Part shown: positions 7,398 through 13,744 of the stretch, in pieces
Layout of the letters: every line of letters begins with the position of its first letter
Position numbering within the stretch: the first letter of the stretch is position 1
Assembly (NCBI GenBank): GCA_900540635.1
Contig: UQGU01000049.1
Location: 1-17,327, forward strand
Direction of reading: 5' to 3'
Source of the DNA: an uncultured Eubacteriales bacterium
Lineage (GTDB): Bacteria > Bacillota > Clostridia > Oscillospirales > Oscillospiraceae
DNA: 17,327 nucleotides
Position numbers and translations under genes: made by a program
The notes under the pieces: model-generated
Database searches by the model: none
The model's input: the letters and a program-made list of their open reading frames with translations, nothing else
Told to the model about the DNA's origin: nothing

Positions 7398-7559
7398 GGG
7401 CAGCACCGCACAATTCGGCAAGAGCAGTCAGCGAGAGATTTTTTGCCGGAGAAAAACGCTAAAAGTGGCGGAATACTTTGTGTATTTCCCACTTTTAGAA
7501 CTGCACAGCCGGTGAAAAAGATCCGCTGACGGCCGCATACGAATTGTGCGGTGTTGCCC
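7398..7559. repeat. 162-bp imperfect palindrome (MITE-like element or structured der leader)
   Basis: The outer arms are GGGCAGCACCGCACAATTCG (7398-7417) and its near-perfect reverse complement (7540-7559), matching at 19 of 20 positions. Further in, GTCAGCG pairs with CGCTGAC and GCCGG with CCGGT. The centre is a hairpin: CTAAAAGTGG (7459-7468) with CCACTTTTAG (7489-7498), continued by GGAATAC with GTATTTC around a 5-base loop. No open frame of note lies inside and no clear target-site duplication is visible. It could be a non-autonomous mobile element or a cis-acting RNA. Confidence 0.75.
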
Positions 7560-7583
7560 CCCAAAAGAAAGGACGTGTTGCTC

Positions 7584-8915
7584 ATGGCGAAACCCTTGGT
7601 TGCCATTGTAGGCCGCCCCAATGTGGGAAAGTCTATGCTCTTTAATAAGCTCACCGGTCAGCGGACCTCCATTGTGGAGGACACCCCCGGCGTGACCCGG
7701 GACCGGATCTATGGGGACTGCGAATGGTGCGGCCGCACCTTCTCCCTGGTGGATACCGGCGGTATCGAGCCCAGCACCGACAACGATATGCTGAAGTTCA
7801 TGCGCCGTCAGGCGGAGATCGGCATTGAGCTGGCCGATGCCATCATCATGGTCACGGATGTCCGCAGCGGCGTTACCGCGGCGGACGAGGACGTGGCCAC
7901 CATGCTGCGCAAATCCGGCAAGCCCGTGGCCCTGGCCGTCAACAAGTGTGACTCCGTCGGCCCCACCAATCCGGATGTGTACGAATTCTACTGTCTGGGC
8001 ATTGGCGACCTGTTTGAGACCTCTGCCGTCCACGGTCACGGCACCGGCGATCTGCTGGACTGGGTTCTGGAAAACATCCCCGCCGATGACGGCGAAGAAG
8101 AGGATACCGACGTCATCAAGGTTGCCATTGTGGGCAAGCCCAATGTAGGCAAGTCCAGCCTGCTCAACCGGATTCTGGGCGAAGAGCGGGTCATTGTCTC
8201 CAACGTGGCCGGAACCACCCGGGATGCCATCGACTCCTACTATGAAAACGAAACCGGCAAATACTGCTTCATCGACACCGCCGGTATGCGCCGGAAGAGC
8301 AAGGTGGACGATGCCATTGAGAAATACTCCAATATGCGCTCCGTCAGCGCCATCGACCGGGCGGATGTGTGCCTGATCCTCATCGATGCCAACGAAGGCG
8401 TCACCGAGCAGGATACCAAAATTGCCGGTCTGGTCCACGAGGCAGGCAAGGCTGCCGTCATCGTGGTCAACAAGTGGGACGCCGTGGCCGACAAGGAGAC
8501 CAACACCATGCGGGACATGGAGGCCAAGGTCCGCCAGGGCCTGAGCTATATGCTCTATGCCCCCGTCATCTTCCTGTCCGCCCTGACCGGTGCCCGGTGT
8601 GACAAACTGTTCGACACCATTCAGGAGGTCCACAAGCAGAACACCAGCCGCATCACCACCGGCAGCCTGAATGCCGTTCTGGCCGATGCCACCGCCCGGG
8701 TTCAGCCGCCTACGGACAAGGGCCGCCGCCTAAAGATCTACTATATGACCCAGGCTGGCACCAAGCCCCCCCACTTCGTCATCTTCTGCAACGATGCCCG
8801 GCTCTTCCACTTCTCCTACCAGAGATACCTGGAAAACCAGATCCGGGAGGTCTTCGGCCTCCAGGGCACGCCCATCCGCATCACCATTCGCCAGAAGGGC
8901 GACAAGGAGGAGTAA
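7584..8915 (+). CDS. der: Ribosome biogenesis GTPase Der (EngA)
   Basis: Der is an essential double-GTPase that acts in maturation of the 50S ribosomal subunit. The 443-residue product has both G domains: G1 GRPNVGKS at 10-17 with EDTPGVTRD and NKCD, and a second G1 GKPNVGKS at 184-191 with DTAGMRRKS and NKWD. A C-terminal KH-like domain follows, ending in the conserved PIRITIRQK stretch. B. subtilis Der is 436 residues. I chose the ATG at 7584 because the product then begins MAKPLVAIVGRP like other Der proteins and AAAGGA sits about 10 bases upstream. In-frame GTG/TTG codons just before it are possible alternatives. plsY starts 3 bp after the stop, so translation is probably coupled. Confidence 0.97.
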   Translation: MAKPLVAIVGRPNVGKSMLFNKLTGQRTSIVEDTPGVTRDRIYGDCEWCGRTFSLVDTGGIEPSTDNDMLKFMRRQAEIGIELADAIIMVTDVRSGVTAADEDVATMLRKSGKPVALAVNKCDSVGPTNPDVYEFYCLGIGDLFETSAVHGHGTGDLLDWVLENIPADDGEEEDTDVIKVAIVGKPNVGKSSLLNRILGEERVIVSNVAGTTRDAIDSYYENETGKYCFIDTAGMRRKSKVDDAIEKYSNMRSVSAIDRADVCLILIDANEGVTEQDTKIAGLVHEAGKAAVIVVNKWDAVADKETNTMRDMEAKVRQGLSYMLYAPVIFLSALTGARCDKLFDTIQEVHKQNTSRITTGSLNAVLADATARVQPPTDKGRRLKIYYMTQAGTKPPHFVIFCNDARLFHFSYQRYLENQIREVFGLQGTPIRITIRQKGDKEE

Positions 8916-8918
8916 GCC

Positions 8919-9545
8919 GTGGCCGTTTCCATTGCGCTGATATGTGTACTGGGCTATCTGCTGGGCGGCATCAACGGAGCCATCCTGCTGTCCAAGCTGG
9001 TGGAAAAGGACGATGTCCGCCGCCACGGCAGCGGCAATGCCGGCTTCACCAATTTCTTCCGCAACTACGGAAAGCGCACTTCCCTGCTGGTCATCCTCAT
9101 TGATGCGGCAAAGGCGGCGGCTTCCTGCTTTCTGGGCGGCTGGCTGCTGGGGAAATACGGCCTGGGGACAGAGGGGATGCTTCTGGGCGGCCTGGCCGCC
9201 ACATTGGGCCACGATTTCCCCGCCTTTCTGGGCTTCCGGGGGGGCAAGGGCATCGTCTGCGGATTTGCAGCCGCTCTGGTCACGGACTGGCGGATAGGCC
9301 TTATCCTGTTTGCGGTCTTCGCCCTGGTGTATTTTCTGACCCACTATGTTTCCCTGGCCTCGGTGCTGTGCGCCCTGGGCTTCTTTGTCAGCTTTTGGCT
9401 GTTCTATCCCGGCAGGCCCTTCGTGCTGATCCTGTCCGGGTGCCTGAGCGCCCTGGCTATTTTCCTGCACCGGGAAAACATCGGCCGTCTGGTCAGGGGC
9501 CAGGAACGAAAAACATATTTCTTCAAAAGGGGCGAAACAAAATGA
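8919..9545 (+). CDS. plsY: Glycerol-3-phosphate acyltransferase PlsY
   Basis: PlsY is an integral membrane enzyme that transfers an acyl group from acyl-phosphate to glycerol-3-phosphate, giving lysophosphatidic acid, the first step of phospholipid synthesis in most bacteria. The 208-residue protein is strongly hydrophobic with several membrane spans. It shows the family motifs HGSGNAGFTNFFRNYGK (the phosphate-binding motif 1), a hydrophobic HDFPAFLGFRGGKG block (motif 2) and a late HRENIGRL region. The start is a GTG at 8919-8921, three bases after the der stop, with AAGGAGG in the end of der. Its TGA overlaps the gpsA start codon in an ATGA arrangement. It thus sits beside the gene that makes its substrate. 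Confidence 0.95.
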   Translation: MAVSIALICVLGYLLGGINGAILLSKLVEKDDVRRHGSGNAGFTNFFRNYGKRTSLLVILIDAAKAAASCFLGGWLLGKYGLGTEGMLLGGLAATLGHDFPAFLGFRGGKGIVCGFAAALVTDWRIGLILFAVFALVYFLTHYVSLASVLCALGFFVSFWLFYPGRPFVLILSGCLSALAIFLHRENIGRLVRGQERKTYFFKRGETK

Positions 9546-10537
9546 ACGCAGCCGTCATCGGCGCCGGTGCCTGGGGCACTGCCCTGGCCTGCCAGCTCAG
9601 CCGCAACGGCCATGACACGGTCCTGTGGTTCCGCAGCCCGGAAAAGGCAGCCTTGGCCCAGGAAACCCGGGTCAACCCCCGGCTGAAAAATGCCGTGCTT
9701 CCGCCCCAGCTTCTCTGCACAGCAGACCCCCAGTGCGTCCGGGGCTGTGGGCTGGTAGTCATTGCAGCCCCCTCCTTCCCCATCCGGTCCGTGTGCCAAA
9801 CCGTGGCACCCTATCTGGACGAAAGCGCTATTATGGTCTCCGTAACCAAGGGCATTGAGGAAGGGAGCCTGCTGCGCATGAGTCAGATCGTGGCCCAGGA
9901 GACGAGCCGTCCCGTTGTGGCGCTCTCCGGCCCCTGCCACGCCGAGGAGGTGGCCATTCAGGTGCCCACAGGGTGCCTCGCCGCCTGTGAGGACAAAGCC
10001 CTGGCGGAATTCGTCCAGGATGCCTTTATGTCCGAGACCTTCCGGGTCTACACCAGCCCCGATGCCGTGGGCGCGGAGCTGGGCGGGGCCCTGAAAAATA
10101 TCATCGCCCTGTGTGCCGGTGTGGTCACGGGCCTTGGCTACGGGGACAACACCAAAGCCATGCTCATGACCCGGGGCCTTACGGAAATGGCCCGCCTGGG
10201 TGTGTCCATGGGGGCCCGGAAAGAGACTCTGGCGGGTCTCTCCGGTGTGGGCGATCTGATCGTCACCTGTACCTCCGTCCACTCCCGGAACCGGCAGGCC
10301 GGCATTCTCATCGGTCAGGGGCTGTCCCCCCAGGAGGCCATGGCCCAGGTCGGCGCCGTGGTGGAGGGCTACTATGCTACAAAGTCCGCCTGGGAGCTGT
10401 GCCAGAGAGAAGGCGTAGAAATGCCCATCGTCAGCGCGGCCTACCACGTGCTCTATGAAAACGCCGACCCCAAGGCCGTCGTTCAAAAGTTGCTGACGCG
10501 TCAGAAAAAAGCCGAATCCGAGGATTTGGGCTGGTAA
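9542..10537 (+). CDS. gpsA: NAD(P)-dependent glycerol-3-phosphate dehydrogenase
   Basis: GpsA reduces dihydroxyacetone phosphate to sn-glycerol-3-phosphate in the cytosol, providing the substrate of PlsY. The 331-residue product starts with the Rossmann motif GAGAWG at 7-12. It has the VSVTKGIEEGSL segment, an ALSGPCHAEEV segment, and the catalytic-domain signature ELGGALKNIIALCAGVVTGL with the likely catalytic lysine at K185, followed by GDNTKAMLMTRGLTEM. The frame stays open upstream, but the ATG at 9542 is the real start because the Rossmann strand begins there and the codon overlaps the plsY stop (ATGA). AAGGGG precedes it. The gene ends 6 bp before the palindromic element at 10544. Confidence 0.97.
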   Translation: MNAAVIGAGAWGTALACQLSRNGHDTVLWFRSPEKAALAQETRVNPRLKNAVLPPQLLCTADPQCVRGCGLVVIAAPSFPIRSVCQTVAPYLDESAIMVSVTKGIEEGSLLRMSQIVAQETSRPVVALSGPCHAEEVAIQVPTGCLAACEDKALAEFVQDAFMSETFRVYTSPDAVGAELGGALKNIIALCAGVVTGLGYGDNTKAMLMTRGLTEMARLGVSMGARKETLAGLSGVGDLIVTCTSVHSRNRQAGILIGQGLSPQEAMAQVGAVVEGYYATKSAWELCQREGVEMPIVSAAYHVLYENADPKAVVQKLLTRQKKAESEDLGW

Positions 10538-10543
10538 ATACGG

Positions 10544-10626
10544 AAGGGGCTGTTAGAAAAGTATGTCGCTGCCACACCAGCGTGCGCGCTGGTTCGCAAT
10601 GACAAAGCGTTTTCTAACAGCCCCTT
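10544..10626. mobile_element. 83-bp MITE-like palindromic element
   Basis: Perfect 17-bp terminal inverted repeats, AAGGGGCTGTTAGAAAA (10544-10560) and its reverse complement (10610-10626), enclose a smaller perfect hairpin, ACCAGCG (10576-10582) and CGCTGGT (10587-10593). It has no coding capacity. It lies between the convergent gpsA and hemolysin III genes. No run of U follows either side, so it is not a standard terminator. Nested palindromes of this kind resemble dispersed non-autonomous elements seen in gut Clostridia; copy number elsewhere cannot be judged here. Confidence 0.7.
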
Positions 10627-10629
10627 GCG

Positions 10630-11307
10630 TTATACCGCGTACAGCAGCACGCACAGAAAATGCAGCAGGCTGCCGATATCTACAAAGATGTGGAATACGG
10701 AGTGCATCCATTTTTTCTTACTGCCAATGCCATAGAGCACGGCGCCGATGGTATAGGCAATGCCGCCCAAAAGCAGCAGCCAGAAGCCGCTGGGAGTTAA
10801 AACCTCCAGCACCACCTTGGCAAAGGGGATAATGGCCCAGCCCATGCCGATATAGCAGATCATGGAGAACACCCGATAGGCCCGCAGGTCAATGGCCGTG
10901 AGCACTGTGGCAATGACCGCCATGGTCCACTCAAAGCCGGAGAGCCACCAGCCGAGCTTCGGATACACCGGCCGGATGGCCGACAGGGCAATCACCGTAT
11001 AGGTGCCGCAGATGAGAAAATAGATGGTGCAGTGGTCAATGACCTGCATGACCTTCTTTCCCATGCCGGGCTTCAGCCCATGGTAAACACTGGACACGCT
11101 GTAAAGGGCGATCATGCAGAAGCCATAGATGGCCGAGCAGACCACACCGTAGATATTGCGGTGCAGCGCCGCAAAGGTAACGCACAGGCTCAGGGCCGCC
11201 ACGCCCATGGCCCCGCCCACAATATGCGTGACCGTATTCATAATTTCCTCGCCCACCGAATAGTTGGGCAGCATCCGGTCTGCCAGCTTTGTCCGCTTGA
11301 ATGTCAT
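10630..11307 (-). CDS. trhA: Hemolysin III / TrhA (PAQR-related) membrane protein
   Basis: A 225-residue membrane protein of the hemolysin III family, related to eukaryotic progestin/adipoQ receptors and thought to contain a metal site and act in membrane energetics or lipid homeostasis. The hemolytic activity in the name was reported for a Bacillus cereus member and should not be assumed. About seven hydrophobic helices are visible. The family residues are present: H28 in HIVGG, S72 and H76 in SVSSVYH, H92 in DHCTIYFLICGTYT, and H202, H206 and H216 in HSVFHIFVDIGSLLHF. I start it at the ATG at 11305-11307, with AAAGGA upstream; the frame is open further upstream, but that part is not membrane-like and does not match the family. 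It is convergent with gpsA. Confidence 0.9.
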   Translation of the reverse strand: MTFKRTKLADRMLPNYSVGEEIMNTVTHIVGGAMGVAALSLCVTFAALHRNIYGVVCSAIYGFCMIALYSVSSVYHGLKPGMGKKVMQVIDHCTIYFLICGTYTVIALSAIRPVYPKLGWWLSGFEWTMAVIATVLTAIDLRAYRVFSMICYIGMGWAIIPFAKVVLEVLTPSGFWLLLLGGIAYTIGAVLYGIGSKKKWMHSVFHIFVDIGSLLHFLCVLLYAV

Positions 11308-11365
11308 AACACACACATCCTTTCCGGAAGCGCCGGTGCGTTTCCGTTCTTTTTTCTTTTCTCTC

Positions 11366-11371
11366 AGTATA
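11366..11371 (-). promoter_or_regulatory. Possible extended -10 promoter of the hemolysin III gene
   Basis: On the minus strand TATACT (11366-11371) is preceded by TGC, about 60 bp upstream of the start codon. No good -35 is seen at 16-18 bp, so this rests on the extended -10 alone. Confidence 0.4.
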
Positions 11372-11712
11372 GCAGCTTTTGCGTTTCTTTGGTACCTACA
11401 GCCGTGGATTCTACCCTCTACACAGCGGAGAGGCCGGGATTCTCCCCGCAGTAGAGTTCCGTTTCGCCCGATCTGGCCCATATTTCGGCGCTTTGGGGGC
11501 AAACGCTCCCCGGTGAACGGACTTCCCTGTTCATTCCTCCAAAATGCGGCACCGACGCGGAATGTGTGTTGACAAGCCTGGACTGCACGGAGTTCTCCTT
11601 CCACAATTGAGCCGCCAATTTTATGCAGGCTGCACAATTGTTAAGAAAATAATATCCGCCGCGCATAGTAACTTTGTCAACAATTGTTCATACTTTTTCC
11701 CTTCCGCTGTGC

Positions 11713-11718
11713 TATAAT
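11713..11718 (+). promoter_or_regulatory. Extended -10 promoter of the CBS-domain gene
   Basis: TATAAT (11713-11718) is preceded by TGTGC, giving a consensus extended -10, 49 bp upstream of the CBS-domain ATG. A clear -35 is lacking. A perfect AACAATTGTT palindrome (11679-11688) lies just upstream, where an operator could sit. Confidence 0.6.
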
Positions 11719-11766
11719 GATACAGACGGCGGGAGATGATCGACCGCCACGGAAAAGGAGATCGGA

Positions 11767-12180
11767 ATGAACAATATCTTGTTTTTTTTGCTGCCGAAGG
11801 CCATGTGCGCATACCTGGACGAAGAGAGCACCATACGCCAGGCCATAGAAAAGATGGAAGCCGCCGGTTATTCCTCAATTCCCATTCTCAACAGGCGCGG
11901 AGAATACCGCGGCACCCTGACGGAGGGCGATCTGCTGTGGGCCCTGAAATATCTGTGCTTCATGGATATGCGTCAGGCCGAGCTGCACCGAATATCCGAG
12001 ATTTCCCGCAGGAAAGACAATGTACCCGTCCGCGTCACAACCTCCATGCACGACCTCATTGACCGGGCCTCCACCCAGAATTTCGTCCCCGTCGTGGACG
12101 ACAAGGATGCCTTTATCGGCATTGTGACCCGCCGTTCCATCATCCAGTACTGCAAGCAAACCCTCTTCCCGGAGGATTGA
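11767..12180 (+). CDS. CBS-domain pair protein
   Basis: A 137-residue cytosolic protein made almost entirely of two CBS motifs (about residues 10-60 and 75-133). CBS pairs bind adenosine nucleotides or similar ligands and usually act as regulatory modules. Typical stretches are ESTIRQAIEKMEAAGYSSIPILN with GTLTEGDLLWAL for the first, and VRVTTSMHDLIDRASTQNFVPVVDD with FIGIVTRRSIIQYC for the second. The first motif begins close to the N terminus and no other domain is attached, so it probably works as a stand-alone sensor or binds a partner. The ATG has AAGGAG six bases upstream. A hairpin follows the stop. The neighbours give no clear hint of the ligand. Confidence 0.88.
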   Translation: MNNILFFLLPKAMCAYLDEESTIRQAIEKMEAAGYSSIPILNRRGEYRGTLTEGDLLWALKYLCFMDMRQAELHRISEISRRKDNVPVRVTTSMHDLIDRASTQNFVPVVDDKDAFIGIVTRRSIIQYCKQTLFPED

Positions 12181-12237
12181 GCCGAATATCCAGGCTTTGC
12201 TTTTCCGGATAACGGTACCAACTTAATAATTATACCC

Positions 12238-12265
12238 CAGTGGCCGATGTGGGCATCGGCCACTG
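12238..12265. other. Perfect 12-bp hairpin after the CBS gene
   Basis: CAGTGGCCGATG (12238-12249) and CATCGGCCACTG (12254-12265) form a perfect stem with a 4-base loop, 57 bp after the CBS stop and 122 bp before the reductase start. No U-tract follows on either strand, so it is not a canonical intrinsic terminator. It may still end or protect the CBS transcript. Confidence 0.6.
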
Positions 12266-12387
12266 CGAAAAAGGACAGATTCATCTCAAACTGGCGATAT
12301 TGTCTTTCAGGTGATCCGTATCATCTTCATCCGTATAAAATAAGCCAATATAGAAAAAATAAACTGATACAAACGCAAGGAGCTTCT

Positions 12388-13257
12388 ATGGAGCGCTACG
12401 ACATTGCCATTATCGGCACCGGCCCTGCCGGTGTCTCTGCGGCCATTACCGCCAAGGTCCGGGGCAAGCGCCTGATTCTCTTCGGTGCTAAGGCCATGAG
12501 CGACAAGGTGGAAAAGGCCCATTCCATTCTCAATTACCCGGGACTTCCCAACGTCACCGGGGCCCAGCTGGCCCAGGCGTTCTCAAACCACCTGGAAAGC
12601 ATGGACATTCCCATCACCGAAAAGCAGGTGACCGCCGTCTACGCCATGGGTGACTACTTCGCCATCCAGACGCCGGAAGAAATGATCGAAAGCCGCACCG
12701 TGATTCTGGCTGCGGGGGTCGTGACCGCCAAAGCCCTGCCGGGAGAAAATGAATTTCTCGGCCGGGGCGTGAGCTACTGCGCCACCTGCGATGCCCACTT
12801 CTACCGCGGAAAAACCGTGGCTGTGCTGGGCTATTCGGCGCAGAGCTGCCGGGAAGCGGATTTCCTGGCGGAGACCTGCGAAAAGGTACTCTACTTCCCG
12901 GCTGCCCCCCACGAAGTCCAGGTTGGCGAGGGTGTGGAGGTCATCCGGGAAAAGCCCACCGCCATTCTGGGCGACCGTCAGGCCCGCATTCTGGAAACGA
13001 ATTCTCAGAAGCAGTATGCTGTGGATGGGGTCTTCGTTCTGCGTGCCGCCGTGGCCCCGGAAAAACTGGTGCCGGGAATCGCTGTGGAGGAAAACCATGT
13101 CCGGGTGGACCTGCAAATGCGCACCAATCTTCCGGGCTGCTTCGCCTGCGGCGATGTGACCGGCCCCCCCTACCAATATATCAAAGCCGCCGGACAGGGC
13201 AATGTGGCCGCCCTCAGCGCCGCTGCCTATCTGGCCGAACAAAAGAAAAAGGAGTAA
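12388..13257 (+). CDS. trxB: Thioredoxin reductase-like flavoprotein, possibly ferredoxin-dependent (FFTR-like)
   Basis: A 289-residue FAD-dependent disulfide reductase that should reduce the thioredoxin encoded 6 bp downstream. The N-terminal FAD motif is IIGTGPAG (residues 8-15), the redox-active pair is C131-A-T-C134 followed by D, and the C-terminal FAD motif is CFACGDV with the final QYIKAAGQGNVAA helix. In the second nucleotide domain the usual GGGDSA-type GxGxxA motif is replaced by GYSAQS (148-153), and the HRRxxxR motif that binds the NADPH phosphate is absent (FPAAPHE stands there). Together with the short length this resembles the clostridial ferredoxin-dependent reductases that do not use pyridine nucleotides. 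I start at the ATG at 12388 with AAGGAG upstream; the frame is open from 12247, but that part is non-conserved and overlaps the hairpin. Confidence 0.88.
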   Translation: MERYDIAIIGTGPAGVSAAITAKVRGKRLILFGAKAMSDKVEKAHSILNYPGLPNVTGAQLAQAFSNHLESMDIPITEKQVTAVYAMGDYFAIQTPEEMIESRTVILAAGVVTAKALPGENEFLGRGVSYCATCDAHFYRGKTVAVLGYSAQSCREADFLAETCEKVLYFPAAPHEVQVGEGVEVIREKPTAILGDRQARILETNSQKQYAVDGVFVLRAAVAPEKLVPGIAVEENHVRVDLQMRTNLPGCFACGDVTGPPYQYIKAAGQGNVAALSAAAYLAEQKKKE

Positions 13258-13263
13258 CCCATT

Positions 13264-13572
13264 ATGATCACCAAGATTACAAATAACGATCTGTCCGAAG
13301 CCAAGGAAAAGGAGCTTGCCGTGCTGGACTTCTCCGCCGCCTGGTGCGGCCCCTGCAAGATGCTTGCCCCTGTTCTGGAGCATCTGGCCGATGATATGCC
13401 CAATGTCAGCTTCTACAGCATCGATGTAGACGAAAACTTCCCCCTGTCCCATGAGTTCGGCGTTTCCAGCATTCCCTGCCTGGTGGTCCTGAAGCACGGC
13501 CAGGAGGTAGACCGCTCCGTTGGCTTCGAGCCCCAGCCCGCCATTCAGGCCTTCCTGGAAAAGCACCTGTAA
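13264..13572 (+). CDS. trxA: Thioredoxin
   Basis: A 102-residue single-domain cytosolic thioredoxin. It has the active site W27-C28-G29-P30-C31-K, the buried Asp region (VLDFSAAWCGPC) and the cis-proline P71 in SSIPCLVV, followed by the GFEP turn. It should pass electrons from the adjacent reductase to protein disulfides. The residue after the cis-proline is Cys (C72), where Thr is usual. AAAAAGGAG at the end of the reductase gene serves as its ribosome-binding site; 6 bp separate the genes, so they form one operon. A GC-rich hairpin with a short T tract follows. Confidence 0.96.
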   Translation: MITKITNNDLSEAKEKELAVLDFSAAWCGPCKMLAPVLEHLADDMPNVSFYSIDVDENFPLSHEFGVSSIPCLVVLKHGQEVDRSVGFEPQPAIQAFLEKHL

Positions 13573-13627
13573 GATCGGCTGTGCTCTCTCTGCGCCTGCT
13601 CCAAGGCGTATATCCACAGAGTTCTAA

Positions 13628-13664
13628 GGGCAGCACCGCCCAAAGCGGTGCTGCCCCGAATTTT
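13628..13664 (+). terminator. Hairpin terminator after trxA
   Basis: A perfect 12-bp stem, GGGCAGCACCGC (13628-13639) and GCGGTGCTGCCC (13645-13656), has a 5-base loop, followed after CGAA by TTTT (13661-13664). It lies about 55 bp after the trxA stop. The weak, offset U-tract lowers confidence. The 5' arm is identical to the first 12 bases of the 7398 palindrome. Confidence 0.7.
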
Positions 13665-13709
13665 ATCAATGGCCCATTTCTGTCTATAGCCGAATTGCGC
13701 ATTTGGTGG

Positions 13710-13715
13710 TATAGT
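13710..13715 (+). promoter_or_regulatory. Possible extended -10 promoter of the DUF308 gene
   Basis: TATAGT (13710-13715) is preceded by TGG, 29 bp before the ATG. There is no good -35 element. It lies after the trxA terminator, where a promoter for the next gene would be expected. Confidence 0.3.
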
Positions 13716-13744
13716 TCTGGCATAAAGATAAAGGAGTGAGCTTT

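Larger units (their letters stand above)
7260..7583. other. Spacer between rpmF and der: terminator, promoter and long palindrome
   Basis: This 324-bp non-coding stretch holds the rpmF terminator, a candidate promoter at 7323-7351 and a 162-bp imperfect palindrome at 7398-7559. The palindrome lies between that promoter and the der start. No separate gene is supported. Confidence 0.7.
11308..11766. other. 459-bp divergent spacer between hemolysin III and CBS genes
   Basis: It contains the candidate promoters of both flanking genes and three CAATTG cores at 11604-11609, 11635-11640 and 11681-11686. The middle section (about 11400-11600) is GC-rich with short dyads but no recognisable gene, tRNA or riboswitch. 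A minus-strand frame is open through most of it, continuous with the hemolysin III gene, but lacks a family match. Confidence 0.5.

Noticed and set aside
7428..8633. A 401-residue open frame on the minus strand opposite der
   Set aside because: It is rich in Gly, His, Asp and Val as expected for the complement of a GTPase gene, and crosses the palindromic spacer. Der on the other strand is certain.
10544..10626. Element after gpsA as a simple bidirectional terminator
   Set aside because: Although it is palindromic and between convergent genes, neither side has a U-tract; a MITE-like element explains the nested perfect repeats better.
11400..11600. Riboswitch, T-box or other structured RNA in the hemolysin III/CBS spacer
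   Set aside because: Only short dyads are present and none of the conserved core motifs I know (such as the T-box sequence or a tRNA T-loop) could be found.
11308..11637. N-terminal extension of the hemolysin III protein
   Set aside because: The extra 110 residues are basic and non-hydrophobic, unlike the family, and a candidate promoter and ribosome-binding site fall inside it.
12247..12387. Upstream extension of the thioredoxin reductase-like gene
   Set aside because: The extension overlaps a 12-bp hairpin, shows no FAD-domain similarity, and the ATG at 12388 has a proper AAGGAG and begins just before the FAD motif.
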